DNA from: Brachionus rotundiformis
Taxonomy: Eukaryota; Rotifera; Eurotatoria; Ploima; Brachionidae
Assembly (NCBI GenBank): GCA_016802295.1
Contig: JAESIW010000020.1
Span: 4,255,710 to 4,319,709 of the forward strand
Reading direction: 5' to 3'
DNA length: 64,000 bases
Below the pieces are notes generated by a model that worked only from the letters and a program-made list of their open reading frames with translations, made no database searches and had not been told where the DNA came from. Position numbers and translations under genes: made by a program. This document shows positions 23,248-35,145 of the stretch, in pieces; positions within the stretch are counted from its first letter, which is position 1, and each line of letters begins with the position of its first letter.

Positions 23248-23948
23248 TTTAGGAAATATTACAAAGTTTAGAGATTTGAAATTTTTCAAATTTTTTATTT
23301 AATTAGTATATTTTTAAACCAAACAAAAGTAAAATTAATTCTTTTTAAAACAAATTTAATAATTTGTTTAGAAAATAAAATTATATTTTCTCTTTTTCTC
23401 AAAATTCAGCAGCATTTTTATTTTTTGCTAAAAATTGCTTTCCCCATTTATTTAAGATAACCGAAAATTATTGAAAAATTTATTTTTCTGGGTATTAAGT
23501 TATTTTTGATATTAATAGATTAAATAGTTGACTAAATAGTAAGACAATAAGCTTGATGGAAATAGATTTTTTTAATTTTATTATCGAAGAACCTATGCAA
23601 CACTTTTTCAAATCTAAATTAGATTATTCTTTTTCATCTATTAGATATTACGAATTTTTAAATGGTAATATAATAAAGTAAATAGCATTTAACATTTAAA
23701 AATTAAATTTTATTTACTCAGTTATTTTTACGTTTTTAATTTAAATGTTAGTAACTGTATAATAAAATTATTTTTAGTCGAAAAAAATTAGCTTAAAAAA
23801 CTTTTATTTTTAAAAAAATTGAATATATTTTATAATATAAATTATTTGATTTGAGCAAATTAAAAATTTAATTTTATTGATAAAATAAAAAATCGAGTCT
23901 TAAATGTTTTAATTCATTTTTGAGATTATTGAGCAAATTGAGCAAATT
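23248..23948. other. intergenic, nothing recognised
   Basis: AT-rich spacer holding the promoter side of the phosphagen kinase-like gene and the 3' end of the esterase gene. No other feature seen. Confidence 0.5.
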
Positions 23949-25390
23949 TCAGAGATTTTTTTTTAAAAAATCAACAATATCTCCCCTCATGGGATGATTA
24001 GTTTCTTCTGGATAGAAAAAGCTTGTATGAAAAACATTGTCATAAAATGCTATATCAACTTGAACTCCATTCTTTGAAAGTCTTTGAGCATAGATTAAGC
24101 CTTCATCTTTGCGCGTATCTTGTTCCGAAATAATCATAAACGTTTTGGGTTGCTTTTTCAATAATTCATCGTCCGCCAGCCCTGGCGACACGTCAATATT
24201 GAACAATTTTTTTAACAAATTTTCAAAATTTTCGTCAATATTTTTTTCTTCTTGACCAATTTTATCCGGATATACCAAACTATTTATCTTATCATAGCTA
24301 TTATAATATTCATTACCTTTTCTGTACTCTTCTGGTATTAAACTAGCATCCAAATAGCTTTTAAGCTTTTCTCTATAATGCTCATCAATTAATAGGGTAT
24401 GATAATTCTTAATTAAAAAATTTTCTTGATAACTCTGTACATGGTCAATGCCCAAATGCCACAGTATCATTTTACTTCTTGGCATGAAGCTTTCAATATT
24501 TGCATATTTTATCATACTTGGTAGTAACATATTAAAATACTGAGTTGGCGGATTTATCAATACTTGGAGCTTTGGAATATTTTCATTTATAAACCTGAGT
24601 TTGCTAGACAAAACAGTAGCTATATTAGCTCCTTTTTAAACTTTTACATAAAATTTAATTTCTATAAGTAAAAAAAAAAGTACCAGCTGAATCTCCAGCT
24701 ATTACGATTCGATTCAAATCAATATTCAAATCATATTTTTCTAAATTATTCAGAACATAATTGGTTTCCATGAACGCCTCCTCTAGAGGTATCGGATACT
24801 TATTCTCTGGCGCTAAGGGATATTCAATAGCAATCAAAATCATTTCAAGCTCAGATGTAAGTGGTAAAAGTATATGATGATAATCATCTAGGTTTTTTTA
24901 TAAATTAACGAAGAAAAAAACTCGTTTGATTATTTACCTATTGAATTGAAGCAAAATCCGCCGCCATGGTAATAGAAAATTGCTGGTTGTAAGTCATCAG
25001 TGAGGTTTTTTGGACTGTAAATTCGAATATTATTTTTTATCCCTGCACAATCAATAATCTAATTTTAAAAAATTTATAATACTAAATAAAAAAATATTAA
25101 AATTTGATTACATCTATTTTTCTAAAATTATTTGTATCGATTCTTTGGTTGAAAAAGACCCATTTTATTAAGTTTCTGTACAGAACAGGCTCAGAATTAA
25201 TGCGCAAAGCACTTCCTAATCTGGCTGCTTTGGCTACAAAATGTTTCACCAAATATCTGCATCTGTATCTAAATTTGTTTTTCACACAATAAGGAACATG
25301 TATTCTTGAGAATTCAAAAGCTGCAAAAAGCGATACACCAGCAACAATTGCCCAAGATTTACTATTGTTCATAACTCGAGAAAATATCAT
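23949..25390 (-). CDS. AADAC/NCEH1-like membrane esterase (hormone-sensitive lipase family)
   Basis: Four exons, 25112-25390, 24938-25058, 24684-24887 and 23949-24631, give 428 residues. The family hydrolyses acyl esters and amides at the endoplasmic reticulum, with the catalytic domain in the lumen. An N-terminal hydrophobic stretch (SWAIVAGVSLFAAF) suits a signal anchor. The oxyanion-hole motif HGGG is at 124-127, the nucleophile Ser200 is in GDSAG, the acidic residue is likely in ISEQDTRKDEG, and the His is in FYDNVFHTSFF near the end. AIEYPLAPENKYP is the usual block before the nucleophile. All four catalytic elements are present. Whether the substrate is a drug-like amide or cholesteryl ester cannot be told. 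It diverges from WDTC1 across 434 bp. Confidence 0.88.
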
Positions 25391-25824
25391 TTTTACTAAT
25401 TGAAAGAAAAAAAATATCCTAATCTAAAAAAGACTAAAATTTTTCACAATTAATTTTTTATCTATGGTCCTTTTTAGTGTTAGGGTCGTAATGCTCTCAA
25501 GTTTTGTAGCTACTTAATGAAAAAGATCGTTTTAAAAAAGCTTAAAAACAATAAAAAATCAGCTTGTTATTTTTGATAATAATGAAAAAGTTTACTCTTA
25601 ATCTTTTCAAATGCTTCAACAAAAATCCTCAAAGAATGGAACGCCCCTCGCAAACACTAGGCTGCACTTAAAGTAACAAGTTTTGCTACCTAAGCAATTC
25701 TTTTAAATGTTAGCATCAATCCTTTAATTTTAAAAATAAATTACTTTATTTATTTTATTCATAATTCTAAAAATAAATTATTATTTAGCCAAGTTTATAT
25801 TCAAAAATGTTAAATTGAACAAAA
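25391..25824. promoter_or_regulatory. shared upstream region of the esterase and WDTC1
   Basis: 434 bp between two head-to-head start codons, so it must hold both promoters or one bidirectional promoter. A slightly GC-richer patch at about 25465-25510 and 25620-25690 stands out. No TATA box can be named with confidence in this AT content. Confidence 0.45.
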
Positions 25825-28819
25825 ATGTTTGATCAAAATTTAATTCAAGATCTTCATCATTGGGAACTAGACGTAAACAAACAAATTAAAAAAAAATCAT
25901 TAATTAATTATTACATATTTTAGAATAATTATTTCAAAAAATTCCATTCTAGAACTGTTTTCTCTGACTGGTTCGTAAAGCATTTGAATTTTCATTCGGA
26001 GTTAAAGGTAGACTTTTTTTCTATAAAGTAAATTTGGCTTCATCCAAATTAAGACACTTGTTTTTTCCTGATAAACTTCGGGAAAATTGATAACGTTAGC
26101 AGGCGCTGAATATAAATGCAAACGTTTTGTTTGCATTAATTCAGTGTTAGTGTCTTGCCGGTTAAGCCTTACATTACCATGAGAACCATAGTGCTGAAAT
26201 CATGACCAAAAATTAATGGTTTCTGTCTCCAGTGTCTCAGACAGTCATAAAAAACTAAATTGCAAAAATTTATCTGAATAAATTTACAGGGACATGAGGG
26301 ATGTGTGAATTGTTTGGAATGGAACCAGAAAGGCACCATTCTGGCTAGTGGTTCTGATGATTTGAGGATAATTTTATGGGACCCATTTAGGCGCAAACAG
26401 CTGCAAAAAATTGAGACTAAACATCGGGGTAATATATTCGGTGTTAAGTTCTTGCCAGGGACAAATGACTCATTTTTGGCGAGTGCTGCTGCTGACAGAG
26501 ATATTTACGTTTATGATGTTCATAAGAATATGATAGTAAACGAAATTCACTCGCATCAGAATAGAGTCAAACGAATAGAGACCGCCTTGGATACACCATT
26601 TTTGTTTTGGAGTTGTGGTGAAGATGGATATGTATTGTAATAAAAAAAAAACTAATAATTTCTAATTAAATTTAAAATTATTAAATATAAGACAACACGA
26701 TATTCGGTGTAGACCAAATGAAGCAAGCAATATTTTACTGAACTATCTCTCATCTGAACTTGGAGATGTTAAAAATTCAGAGGCAAAATGTTTGGCCATT
26801 AATCAGGCAAGAAGTGAATACATGGCAGTAGGCTTAAGTGACCCTTTTGCACGAATTTATGATCGAAGAATGCTTGAGCTTTGTCCAATAACACAAAGAG
26901 GTTCCCTAAATGCATCAAGCTCAGAGAGTTCTCAAAAGTAATTATTTTTTAATAATTTCTGGCTTTTGATAATTAACCTTCGAGGTCGGCGATTAACCTA
27001 ATGCTAATCGACAACTATTTTTCGTGTGCCATAAACATTGGATTCATAATACCAGCGTTTTGTTGGTATTTTTCCATTGTTAAGGTGTCATATCAAAAGC
27101 CAATAAAAAAAGAGAACCATAGTGCCGAAATCATGACCAAAAATTAATGGTTTCAGTCTCCAGTGTCTCATACATTTACCAATTTATAAATATATAAAAA
27201 GCTTCTCTGAAAAATGTATTTTTTAAGTACAAAAAGAAAATTTAAGATAAGTTTTTATTTTAATGATAAATAGAAAATAAATAATTTTTTTTACTCTGAG
27301 CAATAATCAACTTATAATTCTAATATCATATTTAAATAATATAAAAAATATTATTAAAATTTAACTTTAAAATTCAAGGCCTTTATTTGAATATAAACTT
27401 TTGGACCATGTTGATCCTAGCAATGTACCCTTAACTTATTACGTACCAGGTCATTTGCCAAAAAGGGTTGAAGAGTACCGACGTCGAATGAAAACACTTT
27501 CCATTACTTTTTTGTCTTTTAATCAGAGTGGTACACAATTGTTGGCAAATCTTGGTGGAGAACAACTTTATCTTTATGATTTATACGACGGATCAAGTAA
27601 ACCAATAAAATATGATGCTTACAAGACTCTTTTCAACACATCTGACATGGTAGAAATTTGTCCAGCTTCAAAATCTTCATCTAGTGAAACGATTCCCGAT
27701 TCTGATTCACAAAAAATGAATAATAAGAAAAAGTTTAAGCTTTGTCCAAAGGCAGAAGCACTTAAATTAAAAGCTAACGCGAGCTTCGAAGAGCAGAATT
27801 ATGTGGAGGCCATTGAATATTACAACCAAGCGATTCTCTTGTCCGAAAACTCTCCAATTCTTTACGGAAATCGTGCAGCTACATTAATGAAGCGTAATTG
27901 GGATGGAGATGTTTACTCGGCGATGCGAGATTGTTACACAGCGTTAACTTTGGATAAGACTCATTTAAAATCTCATTTTAGGTTAGCCAAATGTTTACAT
28001 GACCTAAAGTGGTACCAAGAAGCCAAAGAATGTCTTGATTTATTTTGTACTCGTTTTCCAGATTACGCAAAGAGTCAAGCATGTGAAAATTTAATAAAAG
28101 ATATCGATAAAGCTCTCAAAAGTTCGCAACCAAAAGAAACCACTAACAATACAGAAGAGGACAGTAATACTCAATGGACAACCATGTCGGAGTCAGAATC
28201 GGATAGTTCTGATTTATCTAGTAAAAAGCCAAAATTGAATGGAGATAAATCGGATTCTAATGATGATTTGTGTGAAAATAATCACAAATTAATGAAAAAT
28301 ATCTATAACCAAAAAAAATTAAATGCTATCGATTTTAGCTCAAGATTTTGTGGTCATTGTAATGTGGCCACTGACATCAAAGAAGCAACCTTTATTGGTG
28401 AAAATTATATAGCAGCTGGCTCAGATGATGGATCTCTTTTCATTTGGGACAAAAAAACTACCAATATTGTTAAAGTTCTCCGCGGAGATGAATCAATTGT
28501 TAATTGTGTTCAGCCACATCCTTTTTCATGCTACATAGCTACCAGTGGAATCGATTCAGAAATTAGGCTGTGGTCACCCAATTTCGATGAAGCCTTAACT
28601 GATGAAGAAGACCGTGTAGTCACAGATGTTAAATCTGCTGTTTTAAACAATCAAGTTAAAATGAATTCGCATCCATTCGAATATTTGTTTTTAAATTTAA
28701 CTCAAAATACAAGTAGGAAAAAATTTATTTTTAAATATATTTTTGAATTTTTTTTTTAAAAAGATTGGAATACTGAAGATAGTGGAGGGCATCAGAATGT
28801 CGAATGCAGACCAAGTTAA
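25825..28819 (+). CDS. WDTC1: WDTC1 (adipose), WD40/TPR substrate receptor of CUL4-DDB1
   Basis: Six exons, 25825-25872, 25924-26007, 26290-26636, 26692-26937, 27379-28712 and 28764-28819, give 704 residues (human 677). WDTC1/DCAF9 brings targets to the CUL4-DDB1 ubiquitin ligase and restrains fat storage in flies and mammals. The N-terminal WD40 half begins GHEGCVNCLEWNQKGTILAS. A tetratricopeptide region at about residues 365-480 has YGNRAATLMKRNWDGDVYSA and AHFRLAKC-like LKSHFRLAKCLHDL. The C-terminal WD40 half has FCGHCNVATDIKEATF, GSDDGSLFIWDKKTTN and ATSGIDSEIRLWSP. The last exon encodes the near-invariant ending VECRPS. The two longest introns each hold one copy of the same repeat. Confidence 0.95.
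26104..26243 (+). repeat. copy 1 of a hairpin plus 63-bp block repeat
   Basis: In WDTC1 intron 2. A hairpin around 26104-26146 has the arm ATGCAAAC and its complement GTTTGCAT flanking GTTTT, extended outwards by CTGAAT and ATTCAG. About 35 bp later comes a 63-bp block (26181-26243) that is 60/63 identical to 27112-27174. Confidence 0.8.
27030..27174 (+). repeat. copy 2 of a hairpin plus 63-bp block repeat
   Basis: In WDTC1 intron 4. It has the same layout as copy 1: a hairpin at about 27036-27078 (ATACCA and TGGTAT around GCGTTTTGT), a spacer of about 34 bp, then the conserved 63-bp block. The hairpin arm sequence is different from copy 1 although the loop GTTTTG is the same. Confidence 0.8.
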
Positions 28820-29346
28820 TTATTGTTAAAAAATAAGCCAATTAAAAAGTGTAAAAAAAAATTTTAATCAATTTATATTCGTCCATACAATAAAATTTAA
28901 AAATAAATTAGATTGTTTTATAATTAATTACGATCATTTTTTTTTGATTAAATGAAAACGAATATATTGTATTTAATTCAGTGAAAATTAAGCTTGAAGT
29001 TTTTCCATTTTTCAATTTTAATTATTAAAATAATTTTATTTTATTAATTTTAATTTAATTTAGCGCCAATGGCTGGCGGTGTATTGAAAATTCAAGAGTA
29101 TTTAATATAAAAATGTAATACTATTACATATCTAATTTTTGAAAAATTAGAAACTAGTTTCTAATAAATTATTTTTTAGTTTAATTTGACCTATTGTCCA
29201 TGACAGTAATAAAATTCAGTATGTGCAAAAAATTAAAATACAGTCAATCTTTTTCAATGTAATTTGAAAAAAAAATGGCTCACTTATTTTTTCCGATAAA
29301 GATTTCCCTTTATGTTGTTTTAAAGAAAAGACCGTCTTTTAATAAC

Positions 29347-29385
29347 CAGAAAATTTCATAATTAGCCTAGTTATGAAATTTTCTG
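29347..29385. repeat. perfect hairpin, 15-bp stem with 9-nt loop
   Basis: CAGAAAATTTCATAA at 29347-29361 is the exact reverse complement of 29371-29385, with TTAGCCTAG between. It lies about 190 bp upstream of the Tc1 transposase remnant and might be part of that element's terminal region. Confidence 0.75.
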
Positions 29386-29479
29386 TGAGGCTTCTGTATT
29401 TCTGTATTGTAAAAAAAGATTCAAATCTGAAAATTTTAACTCGAATTTCCGTAACAAGGTAATAAAACGGTGGAGGCTC

Positions 29480-29775
29480 ATCCGGTATCTGGAAATTCAT
29501 TTCTTTCAAAGGTGTATTTATACGAATAAATCAATTTTTCTTCATAAACACCTTGGAAAACAATCTTTTACCATCAGTTGAACTCGTATTCGAGCCAAAT
29601 GATCCTTGGATTTTTCAACAATATGAGGCTTCTGAACATACCGCTAACTCAATGAGCGACTGATTAAAAGAACAGAACATTGAGGTTCTGTCATGATGTG
29701 CCCGTTCACTAGATCTCAACTCAATCGAAAACTTATGGTCATATATGGATGGCAAATGGTAAACTCCTAAGTAAC
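29480..29775 (+). mobile_element. Tc1/mariner transposase remnant
   Basis: The plus strand encodes INTLENNLLPS, then NDPWIFQQYEASEHTANSMS, LKEQNIEVL, and LDLNSIENLWSYM. This is the C-terminal catalytic region of Tc1 transposases (FQQDNxPxHTA, WPxxSPDLNPIENLW). The Asp of the first motif is replaced by Tyr and two stops break the frame, so it is inactive. Terminal repeats could not be paired. Confidence 0.85.
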
Positions 29776-30714
29776 CTCTATTGAAATTTCTCGACTAATT
29801 AATTATAACTATTTTTTATATTTTATCTGAGTTTTTTTTTCACTTAATCATCTTGTTCTGGTTTTATGTTTTTGGATTTATGACAAAGATTTTTAAAAAT
29901 TTTTAAAAAAAGCCGATTTTTTTTATTTTCCCGCCTGTTTCATAAAAAAAATTTCTTAACTTTACAACATATTGTGTAATTCTTAAGCTCAACACTCAAT
30001 CTAAATCTGAGATGTCATGTGAAAATTACATGATCCATGATGAGTTTACAATAAAATTAAATACAAATTGTTGATGAATATCTAGACATAGCCAATAAGT
30101 TTTTCATATGAATGAATGTCAATCTTTGAGCAGCACAAATACTGACTGATCAAATAAGCTTTATTGCTCATACTACTTGAGGATTTCTTATGTTAGTTGT
30201 ATGTTATAACCTTTATTTATATGTTTCGGACCTGTCAGGATCTGATGGTTCGGCTTATTACAAAAATTAAGAAGTGAACTTATTATATAGTAATTTATTA
30301 ATAAAAGACCACTTTTAGTCCAAAGAATCATAGTATTGCACTTTAAAGTTTAAGACATTAATATTAACTGGAGTTGGTGTTTTAGTTATTGAGAGAACTA
30401 GTTACAACATGTAAAAAAATACGAACAAAGACCAAAGTTGAACTAGCGGTTTCGTAACCCACTTTAGTTCTATTTACTTTGGAAAATTTCAAAAGTAATC
30501 AATGTAATAATGTAATAACATCACAAATCTTTTTTAAGCGATGACCAAGATAGTCATCAACAATTTTTATTTTATTAATATCGTTTATTTATGAAAGAAT
30601 AAATGTGTCCAAAATTATAAAAAAAAATAATAAAAATAAAAATTGAAAACTGACAAAAAACTTCAAATTGTCGGTTTAATAACATAATGGTTCTTTTATT
30701 TTGAGGTTAGGGAA

Positions 30715-31240
30715 GATATTTTGTTGTGCCAGTTTCCAATTCATGTACCCATTTTGAGCATTATAGTTCAATGCTTTTAATAACTGAGGCAGACAACCCA
30801 ATTTCTTCGAGAATCATTTCTCTGACGATCATTTTCTTGGGTAGTCGAATGTCCATCATTCATCATTTGTCAATAATAAATAAAATAGGTTGTGTCAAAT
30901 TGAATAATATTCTGACAAAATTTACCTAATTCTGATTAAATTTGGCATGAAGTAAACAATTGCTAGTCCAGGAGGTAAACAGAAACGACTAACAACAATA
31001 CTTGAAAACTTTGTCTTGGTAAATGATTTGGTGCTAATAATCAATGAAGAAATACAAATACAGCAAAGGACTAAATATTTTGTGATCCAAACGGACTCAA
31101 AATAAGTCAAGATAAACTGAAAGCCATGTTCATAATAGGTGAGATACCTCAATCATATTCAATGGCACAAAAATCTGCTGCGAATCCAAAATGCGAAAAT
31201 AGGAACGCATAAAGATATTAATGATATTTATGGTAGCACA
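30715..31240 (-). pseudogene. possible stomatin-like (SPFH) pseudogene
   Basis: On the minus strand a hydrophobic block (ISSLIISTKSFTKTKF), then LPPGLAIVYFMPNLIRIR resembling the stomatin GPGLFFxLPCxDxIxKVDLR region, then about 40 residues and stops later DIRLPKKM, like the stomatin DVRLPxxxQRAM motif. Spacing is much shorter than in real stomatins and the frame is broken. The match is weak and could be chance. Confidence 0.2.
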
Positions 31241-31582
31241 TTTAGCTGTTCAAGGAAATTAACAGAAATAGAAGAACCATAAGCGTCAAGAGTACATGAA
31301 GATATTTGAAGAAACTAAGCTGTAAAGAAGAAATTGTTTGTTAATTTTATTAAATTTTTTTAAAAATCTTCATGTGGTAAAAACATGGTATTTAAGATCT
31401 TTTACAAATAATTAAAAAATTAACAATATAGAAAACAAACTGAATAATAATATTTATAATTCTATAATTAACGGAAAAAAGTATTTCAACTAATTTTTAT
31501 TTATTTTTTGTTAATTGATTAAAAAACAATTTCTTATTTAACATTTAATTTGATTTCGAAATAATGATTTTTGTGAATTAAT

Positions 31583-31606
31583 TTATATATATATATATAT
31601 ATATCA
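31583..31606. repeat. (TA)n microsatellite
   Basis: About twelve uninterrupted TA units in the intergenic region before phenylalanine hydroxylase. A shorter tract of the same kind occurs at about 11401-11416 in an NDC1 intron. Confidence 0.85.
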
Positions 31607-32421
31607 ATTAAATAAAAAAAATTAGATAATTGGTCTATTAAATAAGTGTCTTTAAAAATAATTTGATTTTTTACATCGTCTATACGATGTTCAATAAATA
31701 AAATAAAAAATAAAAAAATTTTGACTTTTTTAAAATCACATATTAGAAACAAATAATTTTTTAAAGGTAATTTTTTTTATTTTTTTCAATAATTATATGA
31801 AAGATTTCAAAAATTTAAATCTATTTATAAAAAGTAACACATTAGTTAATCATTTAAAAATGAAAAGCAAATTTTGTCTAATTTTGTAAAAATTGTCGCG
31901 ATCAAAGTTTTTATTATTAAAAATCTGGTTTTTCTTTTAACTAGTTTATTATTATTCTTGTTTTTCACTTTCTTTAGACGATTAAAAAAATTTAAGATAT
32001 ATTTTAAAATGAATTCTCTAAATTCAATAGATATTTATTCATTTCCAATTTGGTGCCACTTCTTAATTAATCATGAATATAAGCTTTTTCAAAAATATGT
32101 TGCTGACACAGCAATCAATTTAAATCTTAGACAAGAAAATACTTGACACAAATGAAGACTCCTAGGGATTTAATTTTATGAAAAAAATAATTGTACAAGT
32201 TGAACTATCTGGTTAAAAAATTGTCAAATAAAATATTTCTAAATAAAAGTTTGTTTATCTTAATATCTTGAAACTAGAATTTTCGAGCTGAGAACATCAT
32301 TTACACACCCTGTAAATTAAACCATTTATAAAGACTAAAATTTTTAAATTTTCAAAATTTAAAAATCGCAAAAATATTAATATTTTAATTCTTTATTCAT
32401 ACAAAAAAATAATAATCCAAT

Positions 32422-34190
32422 ATGGTTGAATCATTTAAGTTGCATTTACAGCGTCAGGTAAATTTAGGAGATAATTTTTTTCAATTAAATAATTATCAAT
32501 TTGAACAGGTTTCCGAAAATCTGGACTCATTTACGGAAGAAATATGCTTGGTATTTGGTCTCAAGGAGAAAATTGGTGCTTTGGCTGATGCACTTAAAAT
32601 TTTTGAAGAAAATGGCGTAAATCTAATTCATATTGAGTCACGCTTGTGTAAAGATAATAAGGCTAAATATGAGTTCTTTGTCGATTGTAAATCCAAAGAA
32701 AAAGATAATTTACAAACCACAATTGAAAAGCTCAAAGAAAAGGCTACATATCTACATGTATTTGACAAATCAACTGAAGGAAGTGTAGAAGAAGGTATTC
32801 CGTGGTTTCCAAGACGAATCAAAGAACTAGATCAATTTGCAAACAGAATATTAAGCTATGGTGCCGAACTTGACTCTGACCATCCTGGTTTTACTGATCC
32901 TATCTATAGAAATAGGCGAAAAGAATTTGCTGATATTGCTTTTAATTATAAACAGTATTTTTTTTATCAATTTTTAATAAAAGATTTTATGAATGTATTT
33001 TATGTAGCGGACAATCTATTCCAAGGGTTAAATACACAGAAGAAGAAATAAACACTTGGTAAAATTATAAACATATTTTTTTAAATTTAAATTAATTTGA
33101 TTATTTTTATCCCAGGGGTATCATTTTTCGAGAATTAACTAAATTGTATCCAACTCATGCCTGTGAGGAATTTAACAATATTTTTACTTTGTTACAACAA
33201 AATTGTGGCTATAGAGAAGACAATATTCCTCAGCTAGAAGATGTATCAAATTTTTTAAAAGATTCTACTGGTTTTACTCTTAGACCAGTTGCTGGTTTGC
33301 TCTCATCTAGAGATTTTTTGGCCGGACTTGCTTTTAGGTAAAACATTTTTTTCCTTTAGAAATTAATTTTTATAAGTTTCTTAGAGTTTTCCATTCTACA
33401 CAATACATTCGTCATTCATCAGTTCCTAAGTACACTCCTGAACCAGATGTGTGCCATGAGCTTCTTGGACATGTTCCTTTATTTGCAGATCCAGATTTTG
33501 CTGACTTTTCCCAAGAAATTGGTTTGGCGAGTCTTGGCGCCCCTGACGACTACATAAAAAATTTGGCGACTGTAATTACTAAGTCATTTGTCTCAATAAT
33601 TTAAGCATTTCAATTTTTAGTGCTATTGGTTTACTGTTGAATTCGGTTTATGTCGTCAAAAGGGAAACCTAAAAGCCTATGGTGCTGGTTTGCTTTCATC
33701 ATTTGGTGAATTGCAGGTGCAGTAAATAAATTATCAAAATAATAAGAGAAATTAAATTCCAATTTGTTTTAAGTATTGTTTAAGTAATGAGCCTGAGCTA
33801 AAACCATTCGATCCAGAAAAAGCTGCCGATCAAGAATACCCGATAACAAAATTTCAGCCTATCTATTTTGTAGCTGAGTCGTTCAAGAATGCTAAAGATC
33901 TCATGAGGTTTTTTGAATTTAAATGAATGAAAATTTAAATCTTATAGCTGTTAAATTTTAGTTCCTATGCTCTAAAAATTCCAAGACCATTCTCTATTAG
34001 ATACAACCCATTCACACAATCCATTGAGACTATTGATAATAAACAACAAATAGTTCACATGGTCAGAGATCTGAAGAGTATGTTTAAATGTTTAAAATTT
34101 TAGAATTTGTGTTAATTATTGTTTAATTTAGATGAAATAAATATTTTGGAAGATGCCCTGAAAAAAATTGAAGAAACCAAATTAAGATAA
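32422..34190 (+). CDS. PAH: phenylalanine hydroxylase (aromatic amino acid hydroxylase)
   Basis: Eight exons, 32422-32954, 33008-33058, 33116-33337, 33385-33571, 33621-33716, 33774-33907, 33962-34077 and 34132-34190, give 465 residues. It converts phenylalanine to tyrosine using iron, oxygen and tetrahydrobiopterin. Residues about 40-110 are the regulatory ACT domain (LKEKIGALADALKIFEENGV, NLIHIESR). The catalytic domain has EDNIPQLEDVSNFLK, RPVAGLLSSRDFLAGLAFR, the iron ligands His293 and His298 in CHELLGH, and Glu338 in WFTVEFGL. The C-terminal oligomerisation helix follows. The ACT domain and PWFPRRIKELDQFANRILSY fit PAH better than tyrosine or tryptophan hydroxylase. Residue numbers run eight ahead of human PAH throughout the catalytic core, showing no internal loss. 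Confidence 0.96.
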
Positions 34191-34511
34191 ATAAATTATT
34201 TTGATTTAAAAACCATTTGAAAACATTTTTTTAAATTTTGAATGTATTTATTATTTGACTTAATTTTTTTTATAAAATTGAATAGAATTATTTTTAGTGT
34301 TCAATAAATTATTTATCAAAAATTTTAAAGCTTATTTAATAGAAATTTATTAATAAAATTAAGCTTAATAATAAAAGTTGCCTCGAGTTAAGTTTTTATA
34401 ATATTAGTTATTATTTAACGCTGAAATCTATAACAAACTTTTCTCACGTGTTAAATAGCATATAATTTTTGAACATTTAAACTTGCATAATTATTTAAAA
34501 AAAACTAAAAA
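34191..34511. other. short intergenic spacer
   Basis: 321 bp between the PAH stop and the DUF2237 gene on the same strand. AT-rich with one CACGTG palindrome at about 34445-34450. Nothing else seen. Confidence 0.5.
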
Positions 34512-35019
34512 ATGCTTAGATTGATATCATTGCTTATTTTGATTAAATTGGCTAAATGTGAGCTAAATGTGTATAACATGCCACTAGAGCTGTGTAGCGA
34601 CAGCCCTATGACAGGATTCACAAGAACAGGATACTGCGTAGCCAATGATCATGATCAAGGTAATAAAATAATCATTTTAAGCATTAAGTTATACTAAGTT
34701 CTAAGGATCGCATTTTGTTTGTGCCACTGTAACAGCTGAATTTTTGGAATACACAAAATCATTGGGCAATGACTTGAGCACACCACATCCGCCGTATTTT
34801 CCTGGTTTGAAACCTGGTGATAATTGGTGCTTGTGCGTATATCGGTGGATTCAAGCAAAAAGAGCCGGCAGACATCCGCCTGTAGTTTTGCAGTCAACCA
34901 ATTTCAGAACTTTAGAGTTTTTAAGAAATTTTAATTTGACTTTAGAAGATCTTGAAACTAATTCTAGTTTTAGTGATAACATTTCAGCTGGTATTACAAA
35001 TTCAAAACGAGAACTTTAA
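34512..35019 (+). CDS. DUF2237 family protein with predicted signal peptide
   Basis: Two exons, 34512-34659 and 34706-35019, give 153 residues. The body fits the DUF2237 family, best known from bacteria and of unknown function: NVYNMPLELCSDSPMTGFTR, CVANDHDQGSHFVCATVTAE, FLEYTKSLGNDLSTPHP, FPGLKPGDNWCLCVYRW and HPPVVLQSTN. The Cys residues of the family pattern (LCS, YCV, VCA, WCLC) are all present. The first 16 residues (MLRLISLLILIKLAKC) look like a secretion signal, which bacterial members usually lack. The last 35 residues after the conserved block are acidic and low in complexity. Function unknown. Confidence 0.8.
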
Positions 35020-35145
35020 AATTTTAAATTTAAAAAAATAACAAAATTTCAAATAAATGTATATGATTCAAAATTAAACAAATTTAAACAACATTTATTG
35101 ACCAAAATTAATTAGTTTTAATTTTATGAATTTCTGAGTGATATA

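Larger units (their letters stand above)
28820..32421. other. 3.6 kb intergenic region of transposon and pseudogene remains
   Basis: Between WDTC1 and phenylalanine hydroxylase. It holds a hairpin, a Tc1 transposase remnant, a possible stomatin-like pseudogene and a (TA)n tract, listed separately. The rest is AT-rich filler. Confidence 0.5.

Noticed and set aside
22537..23289. Start of the phosphagen kinase-like gene at 23289
   Set aside because: That would need a TTG start; the ATG at 23247 gives a normal presequence.
31874..32146. 90-codon hydrophobic frame upstream of PAH
   Set aside because: Made of Phe, Leu, Ile and Lys as expected from T-rich DNA; no conserved motif and no splice support.
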